From Bacteroidales bacterium UBA3709 (GTDB lineage Bacteria > Bacteroidota > Bacteroidia > Bacteroidales > UBA932), in contig DFIA01000008.1 of NCBI GenBank assembly GCA_002372015.1, positions 8,617 through 72,616 of the forward strand: 64,000 bases of DNA. The letters run 5' to 3'. Position 1 is the first letter of the stretch; the number at the start of each line of letters is the position of its first letter. Shown one piece after another: positions 8,637-18,159 of this stretch. The notes under the pieces are model-generated. The model was not told the DNA's origin and did not search any database. It saw nothing but the letters and a program-made list of their open reading frames with translations. A program made the translations under genes and the position numbers.

Positions 8637-10256
8637 TTATTCCTCAAAAATAGCATAGCATATATTATCTCCTAATTTCATATACTCTTTCCCTACTATT
8701 TTTTGTCTGAGAGTTGAATCTTTCTTAATACGCCTTTCCTTAAAGAATAGTATTCCTCTTTGAAGGTTTACCAGGCTTGCCGAATCAATCTCTGTTATTT
8801 GCATATCATTTTGTCTAAAGTAATAATCGAGATTAGGGGCTGCGCTAAAACTATAATAGACAAGTGGCATTTGGCGTTCTTTGGCTGTTTGAGCAGCTTG
8901 CAGGCAGCCTTCTTTTGCTCCTGTCATCTTATTGATGCTGTTCATGGAAAAACTTCCTAAAAATATGGTTACAAATATAGAAGTAGAAACTATAGATATG
9001 GCAAGGTTAGTTTGTTTGCGGCATAGGTATTTTATGGCAATACCGCCTCCCAATGCCATAGGCAGCAATATTATCCAGTAAGGTGCCCACAGCTGAGGCA
9101 GTGTTGTGGCTATTGCTTCCGGCAGTAGGAACCTTTTGAAAATGCTGGCTATTCCAATTATTATAAATAACCAAGCCACGGCACCCACTATGGCTTTTAC
9201 TAACTTGTCGTCTTGAAAATAAGGCAGTAACAAAGCTCCTGAGTATATGAAAAATGGTATGGCCGGCAGCAGATAAATAGGTATTTTTGAGCTTACTACA
9301 GATAGCATTATAAGAATGGTTAGGGCTGAGGTTACGGCTAATTTTACCCTTGTTTCGCCCAAAAATCTCTTATTTATACCTTTGATAATGAGCACCAAGC
9401 ACAATACAGACCATACGGCGGTAATCCACCAATAGCCGGCAAGATAGAACCAGAATGGAGCTTTATGATGAAAAGAGTTTACTCCGCGATCTACTGTCTG
9501 ATGAAAGAGTAGATTGTTCAGGTATGCTTTGCCGCCTTCTATATAAACTCCACTCCACCATAGCGCACATAGCAGAAGCAGTATGCTCCAAAATCTCCAT
9601 CCTAAATATCGTCCGATTCTTAGGTCTTTGTTGGTAATCAAAAATACCAGTATGCAGATAACGGGAGCCAGAAAGCCAATGGCACCTTTAGAGAAAATGG
9701 CAAGAAATACATATACAGGTAGTAATAGCCTATGTCTTTTAAAGGCTGTACTTTCTTCCGTTCTCACCTTGTTCTTTGTGTCGTTAGCTCCTTTGGTGTT
9801 TGTGTACATTCTCCAGAAAGAGTATAACGCCAAAGTAATGAACATACACATGAGCATATCCATTCTCAACACAACAGACGCGGCCAAAAACATTACGCTC
9901 GAATGGAGCATGAGCAGGGCGGCCGTGCTGTCTTTTGCTCCTATTTTGTCTTTTGTCCATTTGTCCATTACCCAGCTTGTAACAAAGGCTGGAATCAGAC
10001 TCAGCAACCCTGCCAATAGCAGCATGTTGTGTTGGCCGAACATTTTTCGGAGCAACATTGCCATCCAAAAATAGAGGGGTGGCTTGTCTGCATAAGGAGT
10101 ATCATGATCGTAGAAGGCAAAGAAGCGTCCGTTTTCAATGGCATCATCAACAATGTTCAGATAGCGTAGTTCGTTGCTGGGTGTGTATTCTCTCAGAATT
10201 AGCAGAGGAAGCAGCATCGCTGATATAAACAGATATGTTGCGGCTCTTCTTTTCAT
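8637..10256 (-). CDS. GT39/ArnT-like integral membrane glycosyltransferase
   Basis: A 539-residue polytopic membrane protein of the dolichyl/undecaprenyl-phosphate-sugar-dependent transferase superfamily. The first periplasmic loop has the acidic motif NELRYLNIVDDAIENG followed by PYADKPPLYFW, as in ArnT and the PMT_2 family. About eleven or twelve hydrophobic segments follow, then a soluble C-terminal tail of about 100 residues. These enzymes transfer a sugar from a polyprenyl-phosphate donor to lipid A or protein at the periplasmic face. The nearby LAB_N and GT2 genes fit a module in which GT2 makes the lipid-linked sugar and this protein transfers it. Acceptor and sugar are inferences. Confidence 0.83.
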   Translation of the reverse strand: MKRRAATYLFISAMLLPLLILREYTPSNELRYLNIVDDAIENGRFFAFYDHDTPYADKPPLYFWMAMLLRKMFGQHNMLLLAGLLSLIPAFVTSWVMDKWTKDKIGAKDSTAALLMLHSSVMFLAASVVLRMDMLMCMFITLALYSFWRMYTNTKGANDTKNKVRTEESTAFKRHRLLLPVYVFLAIFSKGAIGFLAPVICILVFLITNKDLRIGRYLGWRFWSILLLLCALWWSGVYIEGGKAYLNNLLFHQTVDRGVNSFHHKAPFWFYLAGYWWITAVWSVLCLVLIIKGINKRFLGETRVKLAVTSALTILIMLSVVSSKIPIYLLPAIPFFIYSGALLLPYFQDDKLVKAIVGAVAWLFIIIGIASIFKRFLLPEAIATTLPQLWAPYWIILLPMALGGGIAIKYLCRKQTNLAISIVSTSIFVTIFLGSFSMNSINKMTGAKEGCLQAAQTAKERQMPLVYYSFSAAPNLDYYFRQNDMQITEIDSASLVNLQRGILFFKERRIKKDSTLRQKIVGKEYMKLGDNICYAIFEE

Positions 10257-10317
10257 ATTGTATCTGTGTATGGTTATTCCTGAGTTTATGGTTACGCTTC
10301 TTTTAGTAATAGAGCAG

Positions 10318-10512
10318 CTCCAATCAAGCTACTCTTTGCCCATTTGGCTTATCTAAAAGGTTCATTTTCATGCAGCTTTTTACTGCAACTTTTCTCGCCA
10401 TGGCAAATCTAAAACAAGTTTTGCTTTGCTCATCTGGCTCATCGAAAAGTTTCTCGCCATGGCAAAGCTAAAACAAGTTTTGCTTTGCTCATTTGGCTTA
10501 TCGAAAAGGTTC
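10318..10512. repeat. Dispersed palindromic repeat, cluster of about three units
   Basis: A truncated unit (about 10318-10362), a full unit (about 10386-10450) and a second full unit (10447-10512). The two full units are nearly identical: CTCGCCATGGCAAA..., an inner hairpin AAAACAAGTTTT, TTTGCTCAT, GGCTTATCGAAAAG. The last unit overlaps the 3' end of the LAB_N gene and supplies its final codons and TAA stop (10498-10500). This cluster accounts for most of the gap between the two genes. Confidence 0.85.
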
Positions 10513-11172
10513 ATTTCTTTTTTGCTTGCGCTGTTTATGCAATATCATTAAATTTCTGGTATAGGAGATAAAGCCTGTGGCCTGTCCCAAAGCAAGTACA
10601 GGATCTGTTCTGATAATGGCGTACGATACTATGGCGGCACTCCCTATAAGGCTGATAACCCAAAATCCTGCAGGGAGTTGGCTTTCGTTTCTTTTTCGTG
10701 AGTAGAAATATTGATATACGAACCTGAGGGTAAAAATTATTTGCCCTAACGAGCCGTAGATAACAAGCCAAAGGGGTATGTTGCTGTTGAATATGAATTG
10801 TTGCTTAAAATTATCTATATCGCGCAACATATAGCCTATAGCTAAGGCAGGAGTAGCTAAAAGGATAGCTCTGATTAAAGATCTTTTGTTTAACAAAAAC
10901 TTATCTCCCCATACTCCTTTCATTTTCAGATTCCAGATGTATATATAGTACGAAATAACTTGGCCGAGCATAATGGCAAAGTCGTTTCTGAGGAAGCCGT
11001 ATATGAAAAACAGATAGGAGGCCAGCAGGCTTAATATCCAGAAGATGGTTGGAGATACTACTTTCTTTTGCTTCTCAGACATTATCCACTGAACAAGAAT
11101 TCTGGCAGAGAAAAGTCCTTGAGCCAGAAACCCGATAGAGAAAATAATCCATTGGCTTATGGTCTTTTCCAT
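10498..11172 (-). CDS. Membrane protein with duplicated lipid A biosynthesis N-terminal (LAB_N) domain
   Basis: A 224-residue polytopic membrane protein. It consists of two copies of the LAB_N fold: FSARILVQWIMSEKQKK...PTIFWILSL...YGFLRNDFAIMLGQ, and FTLRFVYQYFYSRKRNE...PAGFWVISLIG...YAIIRTDPVLALGQ. LAB_N regions occur next to lipid A genes in Bacteroidota, between a GT2 and an ArnT-like protein exactly as here, and may work as a flippase-like or partner subunit; this is not established. The C-terminal residues EPFR and the stop codon come from the intergenic repeat, suggesting that the original 3' end was altered by repeat insertion. Confidence 0.8.
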   Translation of the reverse strand: MEKTISQWIIFSIGFLAQGLFSARILVQWIMSEKQKKVVSPTIFWILSLLASYLFFIYGFLRNDFAIMLGQVISYYIYIWNLKMKGVWGDKFLLNKRSLIRAILLATPALAIGYMLRDIDNFKQQFIFNSNIPLWLVIYGSLGQIIFTLRFVYQYFYSRKRNESQLPAGFWVISLIGSAAIVSYAIIRTDPVLALGQATGFISYTRNLMILHKQRKQKRNEPFR

Positions 11173-11182
11173 AGGAGTGGAA

Positions 11183-11917
11183 CTATAGGTTATTATCTTT
11201 GAATGAGTAGTTGATATATCTTTTCTTCATCCATCTGTAGGCAAAGCAGTCTTTCATAGGTCCTATCAGTCTGTTCCATACATTGTACTTTGATACACCT
11301 GCAATTCTTGGAAAGTGTCTTACCGGCACCTGTTTCATCTTTCCACCTTCTTGCAGCTGAATAAGGGCAGGGAAGAAGCGATGCATTCCGGTAAACATAG
11401 GGATTCTTTTGGCGTAGGGCGTCTGAATAATTTTTAGAGGGCAACCGGTATCTGCTGCTCCATCGTGAGTAAACATTTTTCTGAATCCGTTGGCAAACTT
11501 AGATTGGAAATTCTTCCATGCAGAATCTTTGCGGTTTGCTCTTATTCCCATTACAAGAGGATACTGGTCTGCATATGGCAAAAGTAGGTCAAAATCTTCT
11601 GGTGTGGTTTGCAAATCGGCATCTATGTAGCCTACTAATGGAGAATATGTATTATCGAACCCAGCCTTGATGGCTCCGCTTAACCCGGTTCTTTTGTCTA
11701 ACGATATGTAGAAGAAATTTTTTCTTTGCAGGCACTCTTTTTTTATCATTTCCAAGGAGTTGTCTGCAGAACCATCATTTACAAACAGAACGCACATTCC
11801 CTTGGTTTCGGAAGAATTGATATACTTGTCTAAGGCATCAGCCAATCTTTCTATATTATCTTCTTCGTTAAAAACGGGAGAAATAATGGTGAGTTTATAG
11901 TTTGCCGTTTTATTCAT
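11183..11917 (-). CDS. Family 2 glycosyltransferase (polyprenyl-phosphate sugar synthase-like)
   Basis: About 244 residues from ATG 11917. A longer form from 11953 adds 12 residues that look non-coding. The GT-A fold has ISPVFNEEDNIERL near the N-terminus, LFVNDGSADNS, then YIDADLQTTPEDF with the metal-binding DAD. The protein resembles DPM1/ArnC-type enzymes, which load a sugar onto undecaprenyl phosphate. No C-terminal membrane helices are visible, so it probably acts at the cytoplasmic membrane surface. The stop is 10 nt from the LAB_N start, so the genes form one operon with the GT39 gene. Confidence 0.85.
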   Translation of the reverse strand: MNKTANYKLTIISPVFNEEDNIERLADALDKYINSSETKGMCVLFVNDGSADNSLEMIKKECLQRKNFFYISLDKRTGLSGAIKAGFDNTYSPLVGYIDADLQTTPEDFDLLLPYADQYPLVMGIRANRKDSAWKNFQSKFANGFRKMFTHDGAADTGCPLKIIQTPYAKRIPMFTGMHRFFPALIQLQEGGKMKQVPVRHFPRIAGVSKYNVWNRLIGPMKDCFAYRWMKKRYINYSFKDNNL

Positions 11918-11971
11918 ATAGATACAAAGATAGAAATCTGTTTTGAAAAACACTTAACATACGTTATAAAA

Positions 11972-12003
11972 GAAAAAAGGAGATGTTGAAAAACACCTCC
12001 TCT
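11972..12003 (-). terminator. Rho-independent terminator of the histone-like gene
   Basis: On the minus strand, GGAGGTGT, a short A/T-rich loop and ACATCTCC form an 8-bp stem with one mismatch, followed by TTTTTTCTTTT. It lies about 22 nt past the stop of the 58-residue histone-like gene and upstream of the GT2 gene. Confidence 0.8.
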
Positions 12004-12024
12004 TTCCGATTGTTGGTCAGTTAA

Positions 12025-12201
12025 TTATTTCTTAGCAGCCTCAACGGAAGCTTTTCTAAACTCTTTCATGAGCTTGCTGATTTCGAGAGCAGCTTTTCTT
12101 GCGCGTGTTCCTGCAGCCTTGTTACCCTTTACAATCTGAGCTTCAGCATCTTTGTTGAAAGCCTCGAACTGAGCCTGAATTTTAGCAAAAAGTTTTTCCA
12201 T
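12025..12201 (-). CDS. Histone H1-like (Hc1-type) small basic DNA-binding protein
   Basis: A 58-residue protein beginning MEKLFAKIQAQFEAF and ending ASVEAAKK. The middle has GNKAAGTRARKAALEISKLMKEFRK. It is rich in Lys, Ala and Glu, with a helical amphipathic pattern. It matches the short histone H1-like proteins annotated across Bacteroidota, thought to bind and compact DNA. It has its own promoter about 65 nt upstream and a good terminator, so it is a single-gene transcription unit, consistent with high expression. The identification rests on length, composition and recognition of the family sequence. Confidence 0.85.
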   Translation of the reverse strand: MEKLFAKIQAQFEAFNKDAEAQIVKGNKAAGTRARKAALEISKLMKEFRKASVEAAKK

Positions 12202-12266
12202 AATCTTAAATTAAAAATAGATAAAAAATTAGTTATTGTGTTTGTTACAATTATCGTTTGCAAGCA

Positions 12267-12298
12267 TAAAAGTAGCAAAATTTTCTATAGAAACCAAA
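12267..12298 (-). promoter_or_regulatory. Promoter of the histone-like gene
   Basis: Minus strand: TTTG (complement of 12295-12298), a 20-nt spacer, then TACTTTTA (complement of 12267-12274), one base off TAnnTTTG. It implies a leader of roughly 60 nt. Confidence 0.5.
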
Positions 12299-12336
12299 AA
12301 AACTCCAAACCTTTAATAGAAATTTGAAAAAAGCAG

Positions 12337-13716
12337 TTATTTTCTAAGATATGCGCCCTTAAAACTATCTTTAAACTCTATCTTCCGGCTTGCGGATAAA
12401 TTGGCTTTAGTGGTGGAAACCGCTGGCAGAGGGGGATAAAATCCTGTGCCTATATAGGTGAGACAGGCTCCAATCAAATCTTCTTGTGGCGAAAAGTCGT
12501 GGAAGAGATCGTCGTATCTGTATGCTTGTGGAGTGATACCATTGTCGAAATCGGCTTTTCCGTTGGAATTTAGGCAGTAGAAAGATACCGGCATAAAGGC
12601 ATAATCAATCTGGCTGTCTGCTACGTTCTGCGGATATAAGAATACATACATTCCATTAGGTTTTCCATAAGTTTTAGACCCTACCGTTACAATATTCATA
12701 TATGGGCTCAGGCAGTTTATTAGACATTCTGAAGAAGAGGCGGTTCCGCTTCCGGTTATTATAAATAACCTGTTTAGACTCAGAGAATTGCCGTTTCTTT
12801 TTATGATATATTCAGTGTCTGTATGCTGTTGTTGTTTGTTGTGGCTCAATTTGAGGAACAATTTGCCGTCGGCACTGGCTGGGGCCAATAGGTTTGCAAT
12901 ATCGTGGCATACGCTCAAATCGCCTCCTCCATTGTATCTAAGGTCTAAAATAAGATCTGTAACTCCTTGCTGCTTCATTTGTTGCAGAGTGTTGAGAATC
13001 TCATTCTTCATATTGAGATTAAATGTGCTATAGAGGATATAGCCAACCTTGTCTGTTGGCTGGAGCATGGCGGCATCTGCTTGTGTGTATGTTTTTGTAA
13101 GAGTTACAGAATTGCTCACAAAGGTGGTTTGTCGCAGGTTCAATTCTACACTACTTCCAGATGTGTTCTTGAACGTAAACCTGTTGGATTGTTTTGCTAT
13201 TTCGCTATAAAAAGTATTGTTGTTGATTAAGGTGGGAACATCTGTTCCTGCTATGTGTGTTAATTCATACCCCCTCGTAACTCCAGCAGCAGCAAGTGGG
13301 GAATTTTTATCTACATAGCTTATAAATACTTGGTAACTCTTGTAGTATTCAATTGGTTGAGACAGATGAAAACCGTATGAGGTGGAAATGCCGGTGGACA
13401 TGGAGTGGTAGCTATCTCTATTCATCATCCAGCTCCAGCGATCTTTTTTTACAAGTTTGGAACTGAAATACTTTTCTACGCTTATGTTTTTCTTTGATAC
13501 GGACTGAGGCATTTGGTCTTCCCAATAGTAGTAAGCATTCATCATCTGATCTATGAACTCTTTTACCACGATGGAGTCTTTACCCATTTTGCCATTATTG
13601 TCTTTGTCTTTGGTGGCAAGCAGGATTATGCCTGTTATACAAGACGATAAGATAAAGGGCAATACAACAGCAACAGCAGATAAAATCAGCGCAGGTTTTC
13701 TGAATGTCCGTTTCAT
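12337..13716 (-). CDS. S41-family peptidase, lipoprotein
   Basis: About 459 residues from ATG 13716 (an in-frame ATG at 13734 is the alternative). A lipoprotein signal peptide ends in the lipobox LSSC. A PDZ-like segment (VDKNSPLAAAGVTRGYELTHI) precedes the S41 catalytic domain with LRYNGGG and GTASSSECLINCLSPY, where the nucleophile Ser should lie, then GSKTYGKPNG. It is a periplasmic or surface serine protease of the tail-specific (C-terminal processing) class; the substrate is unknown. A minus-strand TACTTTTG box at 13738-13745 lies just upstream and rules out the longest possible start at 13740. Confidence 0.87.
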   Translation of the reverse strand: MKRTFRKPALILSAVAVVLPFILSSCITGIILLATKDKDNNGKMGKDSIVVKEFIDQMMNAYYYWEDQMPQSVSKKNISVEKYFSSKLVKKDRWSWMMNRDSYHSMSTGISTSYGFHLSQPIEYYKSYQVFISYVDKNSPLAAAGVTRGYELTHIAGTDVPTLINNNTFYSEIAKQSNRFTFKNTSGSSVELNLRQTTFVSNSVTLTKTYTQADAAMLQPTDKVGYILYSTFNLNMKNEILNTLQQMKQQGVTDLILDLRYNGGGDLSVCHDIANLLAPASADGKLFLKLSHNKQQQHTDTEYIIKRNGNSLSLNRLFIITGSGTASSSECLINCLSPYMNIVTVGSKTYGKPNGMYVFLYPQNVADSQIDYAFMPVSFYCLNSNGKADFDNGITPQAYRYDDLFHDFSPQEDLIGACLTYIGTGFYPPLPAVSTTKANLSASRKIEFKDSFKGAYLRK

Positions 13717-13733
13717 AATAATTCGTTTTGGCA

Positions 13734-13765
13734 TTGGCAAAAGTATGCTATTTTTATTAAATTTG
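13734..13765 (+). promoter_or_regulatory. Promoter of the AGCS symporter gene, -7 box 5 nt before ATG
   Basis: TTGG at 13734-13737, about 20 nt, then TAAATTTG at 13758-13765. Only 5 nt separate the box from the ATG at 13771, so the transcript should be leaderless or nearly so. Confidence 0.5.
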
Positions 13766-13770
13766 CTACT

Positions 13771-15204
13771 ATGGAAGCTTTGGATAAAATTTCTTCTGCC
13801 GTAAGTTCTTTCATTTGGGGGTGGCCTATGATAATTCTTTTATTAGGCACTCATGTTTTTCTGACAGTGCGTCTTAGGTTTCCGCAGAAAAGCATCTTTA
13901 AGGCAATAGGCATGTCTTTTCGTAAAGATAAGAATTCTACAGGAGATGTTAGCCAGTTTGGGGCTTTATCTACCTCCTTGGCAGCTACCATAGGTACCGG
14001 CAATATAATAGGAGTGGCTACTGCTGTATCGTTAGGAGGTCCGGGAGCCATACTGTGGTGTTGGATAACAGGTGTTTTGGGTATAGCTACAAAATATGGC
14101 GAGGGTTTGCTGGCTATTAAATACAGAGTAAAAACGGCTAAAGGGACAATGCTTGGTGGCCCTATGTATGCCCTTGAACGTGGGGTGGGCAGTAAATTCT
14201 TAGCTGTACTTTTCTGCATTTTTGCAGCTTTGGCCGCTTTTGGTATCGGCGATACGGTGCAGGCCAATGCTATTTCTACCTTGTTAGATCAGGAGGGGCT
14301 CTTTGGCCCTGATTTTACGGGTATTCCAAAGTCATATACCGGCATTGTTGTGGCATTTATGGTTATGCTTGTTACTTTTTTTGGCATACGGGGAATTGCA
14401 AGGGTATGTGGTTTTCTTGTGCCTTTTATGGCTATTTTCTACATATTGGGCTGTCTGATTATTCTGGTTATAAACTGGGGCGTATTAGGCCAGGCTATAT
14501 CTCTGATATGTAAATCGGCCTTTTCTGCCAAGGCAGGATTAGGCGGGCTTGCCGGAACTACGGTTATGATGGCTTGTCGCTATGGTATAGCCCGTGGGCT
14601 TTTTTCAAACGAATCAGGTATGGGTTCTGCGCCTATTGCAGCGGCGGCGGCAAAAACAAAAAATCCGGTTAGACAGGCATTAGTATCTTCTACCGGAACA
14701 TTCTGGGATACGGTTGTAGTATGTGCCTTAACCGGCTTGGTTTTGGTTTCGAGTATAATTGCCAATCCGGAGATAGACTATAAAGATGGAGCAAAACTTA
14801 CTCAACTTGCCTTTGGGCAAATTCCGTATGTGGGCTCTATAATTTTGACTGTTAGCCTTGTAACCTTTGCGTTTTCTACCATTTTGGGCTGGAGCTACTA
14901 TGCGGAGCGCAGTGTAGAGTACTTGGCAGGCAGAAAAGTGGTTTTTATCTATCGTATTGTTTGGGTGGTACTCATATACGTAGGAGCGGTTATGAATCTT
15001 ACTGTTGTATGGAACTTTGCAGACATACTTAATGCTCTTATGGTTGTGCCTAACATAATTTCTCTCATACTGTTGAGTGGGGTAATTGTTTCTGAAACCA
15101 GAAAATATCTTTGGTCCGGAGAATTGGATAAAGAAACAGACGAAGAAATACCTCTTATAACCGGAAGACGGGCAGAAGATGCCGAATTAACATCAGAACC
15201 ATAA
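13771..15204 (+). CDS. alsT: Sodium:alanine symporter (AGCS family)
   Basis: A 477-residue inner-membrane transporter with about ten to eleven hydrophobic segments. Family motifs are visible: GALSTSLAATIGTGNIIGVATAVSLGGPGA, the GP...WMW-like substrate region as LWCWITG, GGPMYALERG, and RGLFSNESGMGSAPIAAAAA. It imports alanine or glycine with Na+. It is transcribed divergently from the S41 gene and lies 17 nt before the lipid kinase gene, so both are probably one operon. Length is normal for the family. Confidence 0.93.
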   Translation: MEALDKISSAVSSFIWGWPMIILLLGTHVFLTVRLRFPQKSIFKAIGMSFRKDKNSTGDVSQFGALSTSLAATIGTGNIIGVATAVSLGGPGAILWCWITGVLGIATKYGEGLLAIKYRVKTAKGTMLGGPMYALERGVGSKFLAVLFCIFAALAAFGIGDTVQANAISTLLDQEGLFGPDFTGIPKSYTGIVVAFMVMLVTFFGIRGIARVCGFLVPFMAIFYILGCLIILVINWGVLGQAISLICKSAFSAKAGLGGLAGTTVMMACRYGIARGLFSNESGMGSAPIAAAAAKTKNPVRQALVSSTGTFWDTVVVCALTGLVLVSSIIANPEIDYKDGAKLTQLAFGQIPYVGSIILTVSLVTFAFSTILGWSYYAERSVEYLAGRKVVFIYRIVWVVLIYVGAVMNLTVVWNFADILNALMVVPNIISLILLSGVIVSETRKYLWSGELDKETDEEIPLITGRRAEDAELTSEP

Positions 15205-15221
15205 GTTTTGCGTTATTTATT

Positions 15222-16109
15222 ATGGGCAGGGTTGTATTTATAGTGAATCCCGTGTCGGGAACTTCTTCCAAGATAGATATAGAAAAAATTATAGCTTCCA
15301 ACTTAGATATAGCAATGTCTGAGGTAGGCATATTTAGAACCGAGTATGCAGGCCATGCAGAAATAATAGCAGCGCAGGCAGTAAAAGATGGTGCAGGTAT
15401 TGTTGTGGCGGTAGGTGGAGATGGTACTGTAAATGAGGTTGGTAGAGCTTTAATTGGAGCGGAGGCCGCTATGGGTGTTATTCCTATGGGGAGTGGAAAC
15501 GGCCTTGCCTTGCATCTTGGAATACCTACAAAAGTAGAAGCGGCCATAAAGTTGATAAATCGTAATAGAACTCAGCTGATAGATTGCGGTATTGTAAACA
15601 ACCGGCCTTTCTTTTGTACGAGCGGGGTTGGTTTTGATGCTGAGGTTAGCAAGGAGTTTGCCTGCTCTGAGCGCAGGGGGCTTTTCAGCTATGCAGAAAT
15701 TGCTTTAGCCAAGTGGCGTTCGTATAAGCCAGATACCTACACTATTCATTCTGTAAGCAGGCTCGGAGAAAAGAAACTTCTGTTTAGCGGAGAGGCTTTT
15801 CTTGTAACCATTGCAAATGCAGCTCAGTGGGGTAATAATGCATATATAGCCCCAAATGCTTCTGTAACAGACGGTTTATTGGATCTGATAATTGTAAAAT
15901 CTCTGCCGCTATGGAAAATTCCCAAGCTTGGCTGGAATTTATTCCATAAGACATTATACCATAATTCAAACATAGAGTCTTATACTATGCATGGTTTTTC
16001 CATAAGCAGAAATTTATCTGAGTTGGCTCATATAGACGGCGATCCTTTACAGCTGGGCAGTGCTCTGAATTTTAGCATACGGCCGTCTGTATTAAAGGTG
16101 TTAGTGTAG
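15222..16109 (+). CDS. Diacylglycerol kinase-like lipid kinase (YegS/DagK family)
   Basis: A 295-residue soluble kinase. The N-terminus has VFIVNPVSGTSSK, then VVAVGGDGTVNEVGRAL, the DAGK catalytic GGDGT motif, and GVIPMGSGNGLALHLG. The C-terminal domain carries NPRPFFCTSGVGFDAEVSKEF-like residues and IDGDPL near the end. It phosphorylates diacylglycerol, sphingosine-type or related lipids with ATP at the membrane; Bacteroidales make sphingolipids, so a sphingoid substrate is possible but not shown. It converges on the DPP III gene. Confidence 0.88.
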   Translation: MGRVVFIVNPVSGTSSKIDIEKIIASNLDIAMSEVGIFRTEYAGHAEIIAAQAVKDGAGIVVAVGGDGTVNEVGRALIGAEAAMGVIPMGSGNGLALHLGIPTKVEAAIKLINRNRTQLIDCGIVNNRPFFCTSGVGFDAEVSKEFACSERRGLFSYAEIALAKWRSYKPDTYTIHSVSRLGEKKLLFSGEAFLVTIANAAQWGNNAYIAPNASVTDGLLDLIIVKSLPLWKIPKLGWNLFHKTLYHNSNIESYTMHGFSISRNLSELAHIDGDPLQLGSALNFSIRPSVLKVLV

Positions 16110-16137
16110 CCATCGTATAATCTTACTCAAGATAGTT

Positions 16138-18147
16138 TTACTCAAACGAGTATTTCTTGCCATACTCCATCATTTGTGCAAGGTAATCTTCTACATAAAC
16201 TATCTTGTAGTCAACTATTTTTCCGTTCTTTTCTACAGGCACTATATCTGGATTAACAAATCCTTTGTACGGCTTTAAGTTTAACTCTGCATAGCGCTCT
16301 AAAACCTCTTTGTGCAGGGTAGGGTCTATGTCTATTGCATATTTTTCTATGAGATTTTTACCTGCTTTATAATCGCCTTCAGACTTGATTCTCTGAATTT
16401 CTGCAAGCAACTCTCCAAACAAACCTCTTAGTTTTTCAAAGTTGTTGATAACAAAATATGTTTTACCCTCTTTAACTTTTTTCTCAATAACATTGTCTTT
16501 TGCTCCGTGCTCATAGGCCCATTCAGCAATGAGCTTGCGGTTTTGCATGTGTGCTTCGGTATTTTTCTTGCCGAGTTCAATTCTGGTAAACTGTGTAAAC
16601 AGGCCGTTGCGGATATAGGTCATATATTCTGCTTTGTAGGCATTGGCATCTGGCAGGAGTCCCATCTCAATAAGCTTAGGGTCTGCAAGATAATATAGGG
16701 CAAATAGGTCTGCACGAGCTTCTTCGAGGGCAGAACTGAACTCTTTGAGAGCGTTGCCTTGTACATTCGGAAGCAGCTGGCCTGAGGCATGGCCGAGGCA
16801 CTCATGCAGATCTGTGTGCAGATTACTTGTTATTACTCCAAATTTTTTGCAGAGCTCTATTTCGTTCTGGTCATAGGCAAATTCTGCAAGTATGCTCTTA
16901 GGCGATTCATCGGCAGCTTTGTCGTATGCCTCTGTAATGTTGTTTATTGTTACAGATTTAGAACCGTATTCTTTTCTTATCCAGTTAGCATTAGGAAGGT
17001 TGATGCCTATAGGGGTGGCAGGGTAACATGCGCCACCAAGGGCTGTTACGTTTATAACTTTAGCACTAACGCCTTTTACATTTTCTTTCTTAAACCGGTT
17101 ATCTACAGGAGAGTTGTCTTCAAACCACTGGGCCTGGGAGCTTATGGCTTCTGTTCTTCTGCTTGCTCCAAGATCTTTGAAATTGGCTAAGCCTTCCCAA
17201 GTTGCTTTTCGGCCGAGAGGATCGTCGTAGTCTTCTATGAATCCGTTAGTGAAATCTACTATCTGGGCTCCGTCATCTACCCATTGAATGTTGTATGCAT
17301 CCCAATCTCTTAAATCTCCGGTAGTATAATATTTTACAAGAAGATCTATGGTTTTCTTCTGCCCCTCAGTTTCTGCATATTCTTTGGCTTTGTTCAGATG
17401 TTGTATGATTTTTTCTATGGATTTTGAATATAGGCCACCAAGTTTCCAAACCTGTTCTGTTATGCTTCCGTCTGCATTTTTAACGAGTTTGGAGTTAAGG
17501 CCGTAAGAGATAGGACGAGGATCTGTTTTATCTTCCATTTTGTCGTAGAAATCGTTTACCTCCTTTTGGGTGAGCCCGCCTTCATAGAAGTTTACTGCCG
17601 AATTTGCCACCATATCTATCTTAGTGTTATTGCATCTTCTCATTGGTAGTATTTGCGGATTAAAGATTATAGGCAGAATCTGCTCGCAGAGTTCTTCTTG
17701 CCCGGCACTTGCCATAAGGCTTCTAAAATACTGCTCCGAGCAGGCCGGCAAAAATTTGTCTTCTGCATAATGGTGATATATACCGTTAGAAAAGAATACT
17801 CTCTTGGCATAAATAAGAAAATCTTTATAGTCTTGTGTATCAGTATCTCCTTTATATTCGTCTATGATTTTTTCTATAATCTTTCTGATTTTCAGATTAT
17901 ACTTGCCCATTTGGTCGAACATAATATCGCGACCACATTTTGCCGCTTCTGAAGTGTGATATAAAAAGGCTTTATTATTGAAACTGAGCGAATCCCAATC
18001 CGGAATCTGGTAGCGCAGAATCTGAAGATCTGCAAATTCATCCACTATGTATGTGAAAGGCTTATCTTGTGTATTCTGTGTTTCTTCTTTGCAGCTTACC
18101 AGCAGAGCTGCCGTGGAGAACATAATCATAGCCATTAGTTTTTTCAT
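16138..18147 (-). CDS. Dipeptidyl-peptidase III-like zinc metallopeptidase (M49), lipoprotein
   Basis: A 669-residue protein with an N-terminal lipoprotein signal ending in LLVSC, so it is exported. About two-thirds along is HECLGH, the M49 zinc motif (HExxxGH, usually HELLGH), followed about 28 residues later by EEARADLFALYYL, with the third zinc ligand Glu. M49 enzymes remove dipeptides from the N-terminus of short peptides, fitting an amino-acid-fermenting, asaccharolytic lifestyle. It is followed on the same strand by no related gene; the small membrane protein gene lies just upstream with a 12-nt gap. Confidence 0.9.
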   Translation of the reverse strand: MKKLMAMIMFSTAALLVSCKEETQNTQDKPFTYIVDEFADLQILRYQIPDWDSLSFNNKAFLYHTSEAAKCGRDIMFDQMGKYNLKIRKIIEKIIDEYKGDTDTQDYKDFLIYAKRVFFSNGIYHHYAEDKFLPACSEQYFRSLMASAGQEELCEQILPIIFNPQILPMRRCNNTKIDMVANSAVNFYEGGLTQKEVNDFYDKMEDKTDPRPISYGLNSKLVKNADGSITEQVWKLGGLYSKSIEKIIQHLNKAKEYAETEGQKKTIDLLVKYYTTGDLRDWDAYNIQWVDDGAQIVDFTNGFIEDYDDPLGRKATWEGLANFKDLGASRRTEAISSQAQWFEDNSPVDNRFKKENVKGVSAKVINVTALGGACYPATPIGINLPNANWIRKEYGSKSVTINNITEAYDKAADESPKSILAEFAYDQNEIELCKKFGVITSNLHTDLHECLGHASGQLLPNVQGNALKEFSSALEEARADLFALYYLADPKLIEMGLLPDANAYKAEYMTYIRNGLFTQFTRIELGKKNTEAHMQNRKLIAEWAYEHGAKDNVIEKKVKEGKTYFVINNFEKLRGLFGELLAEIQRIKSEGDYKAGKNLIEKYAIDIDPTLHKEVLERYAELNLKPYKGFVNPDIVPVEKNGKIVDYKIVYVEDYLAQMMEYGKKYSFE

Positions 18148-18159
18148 AAATATTTGGTG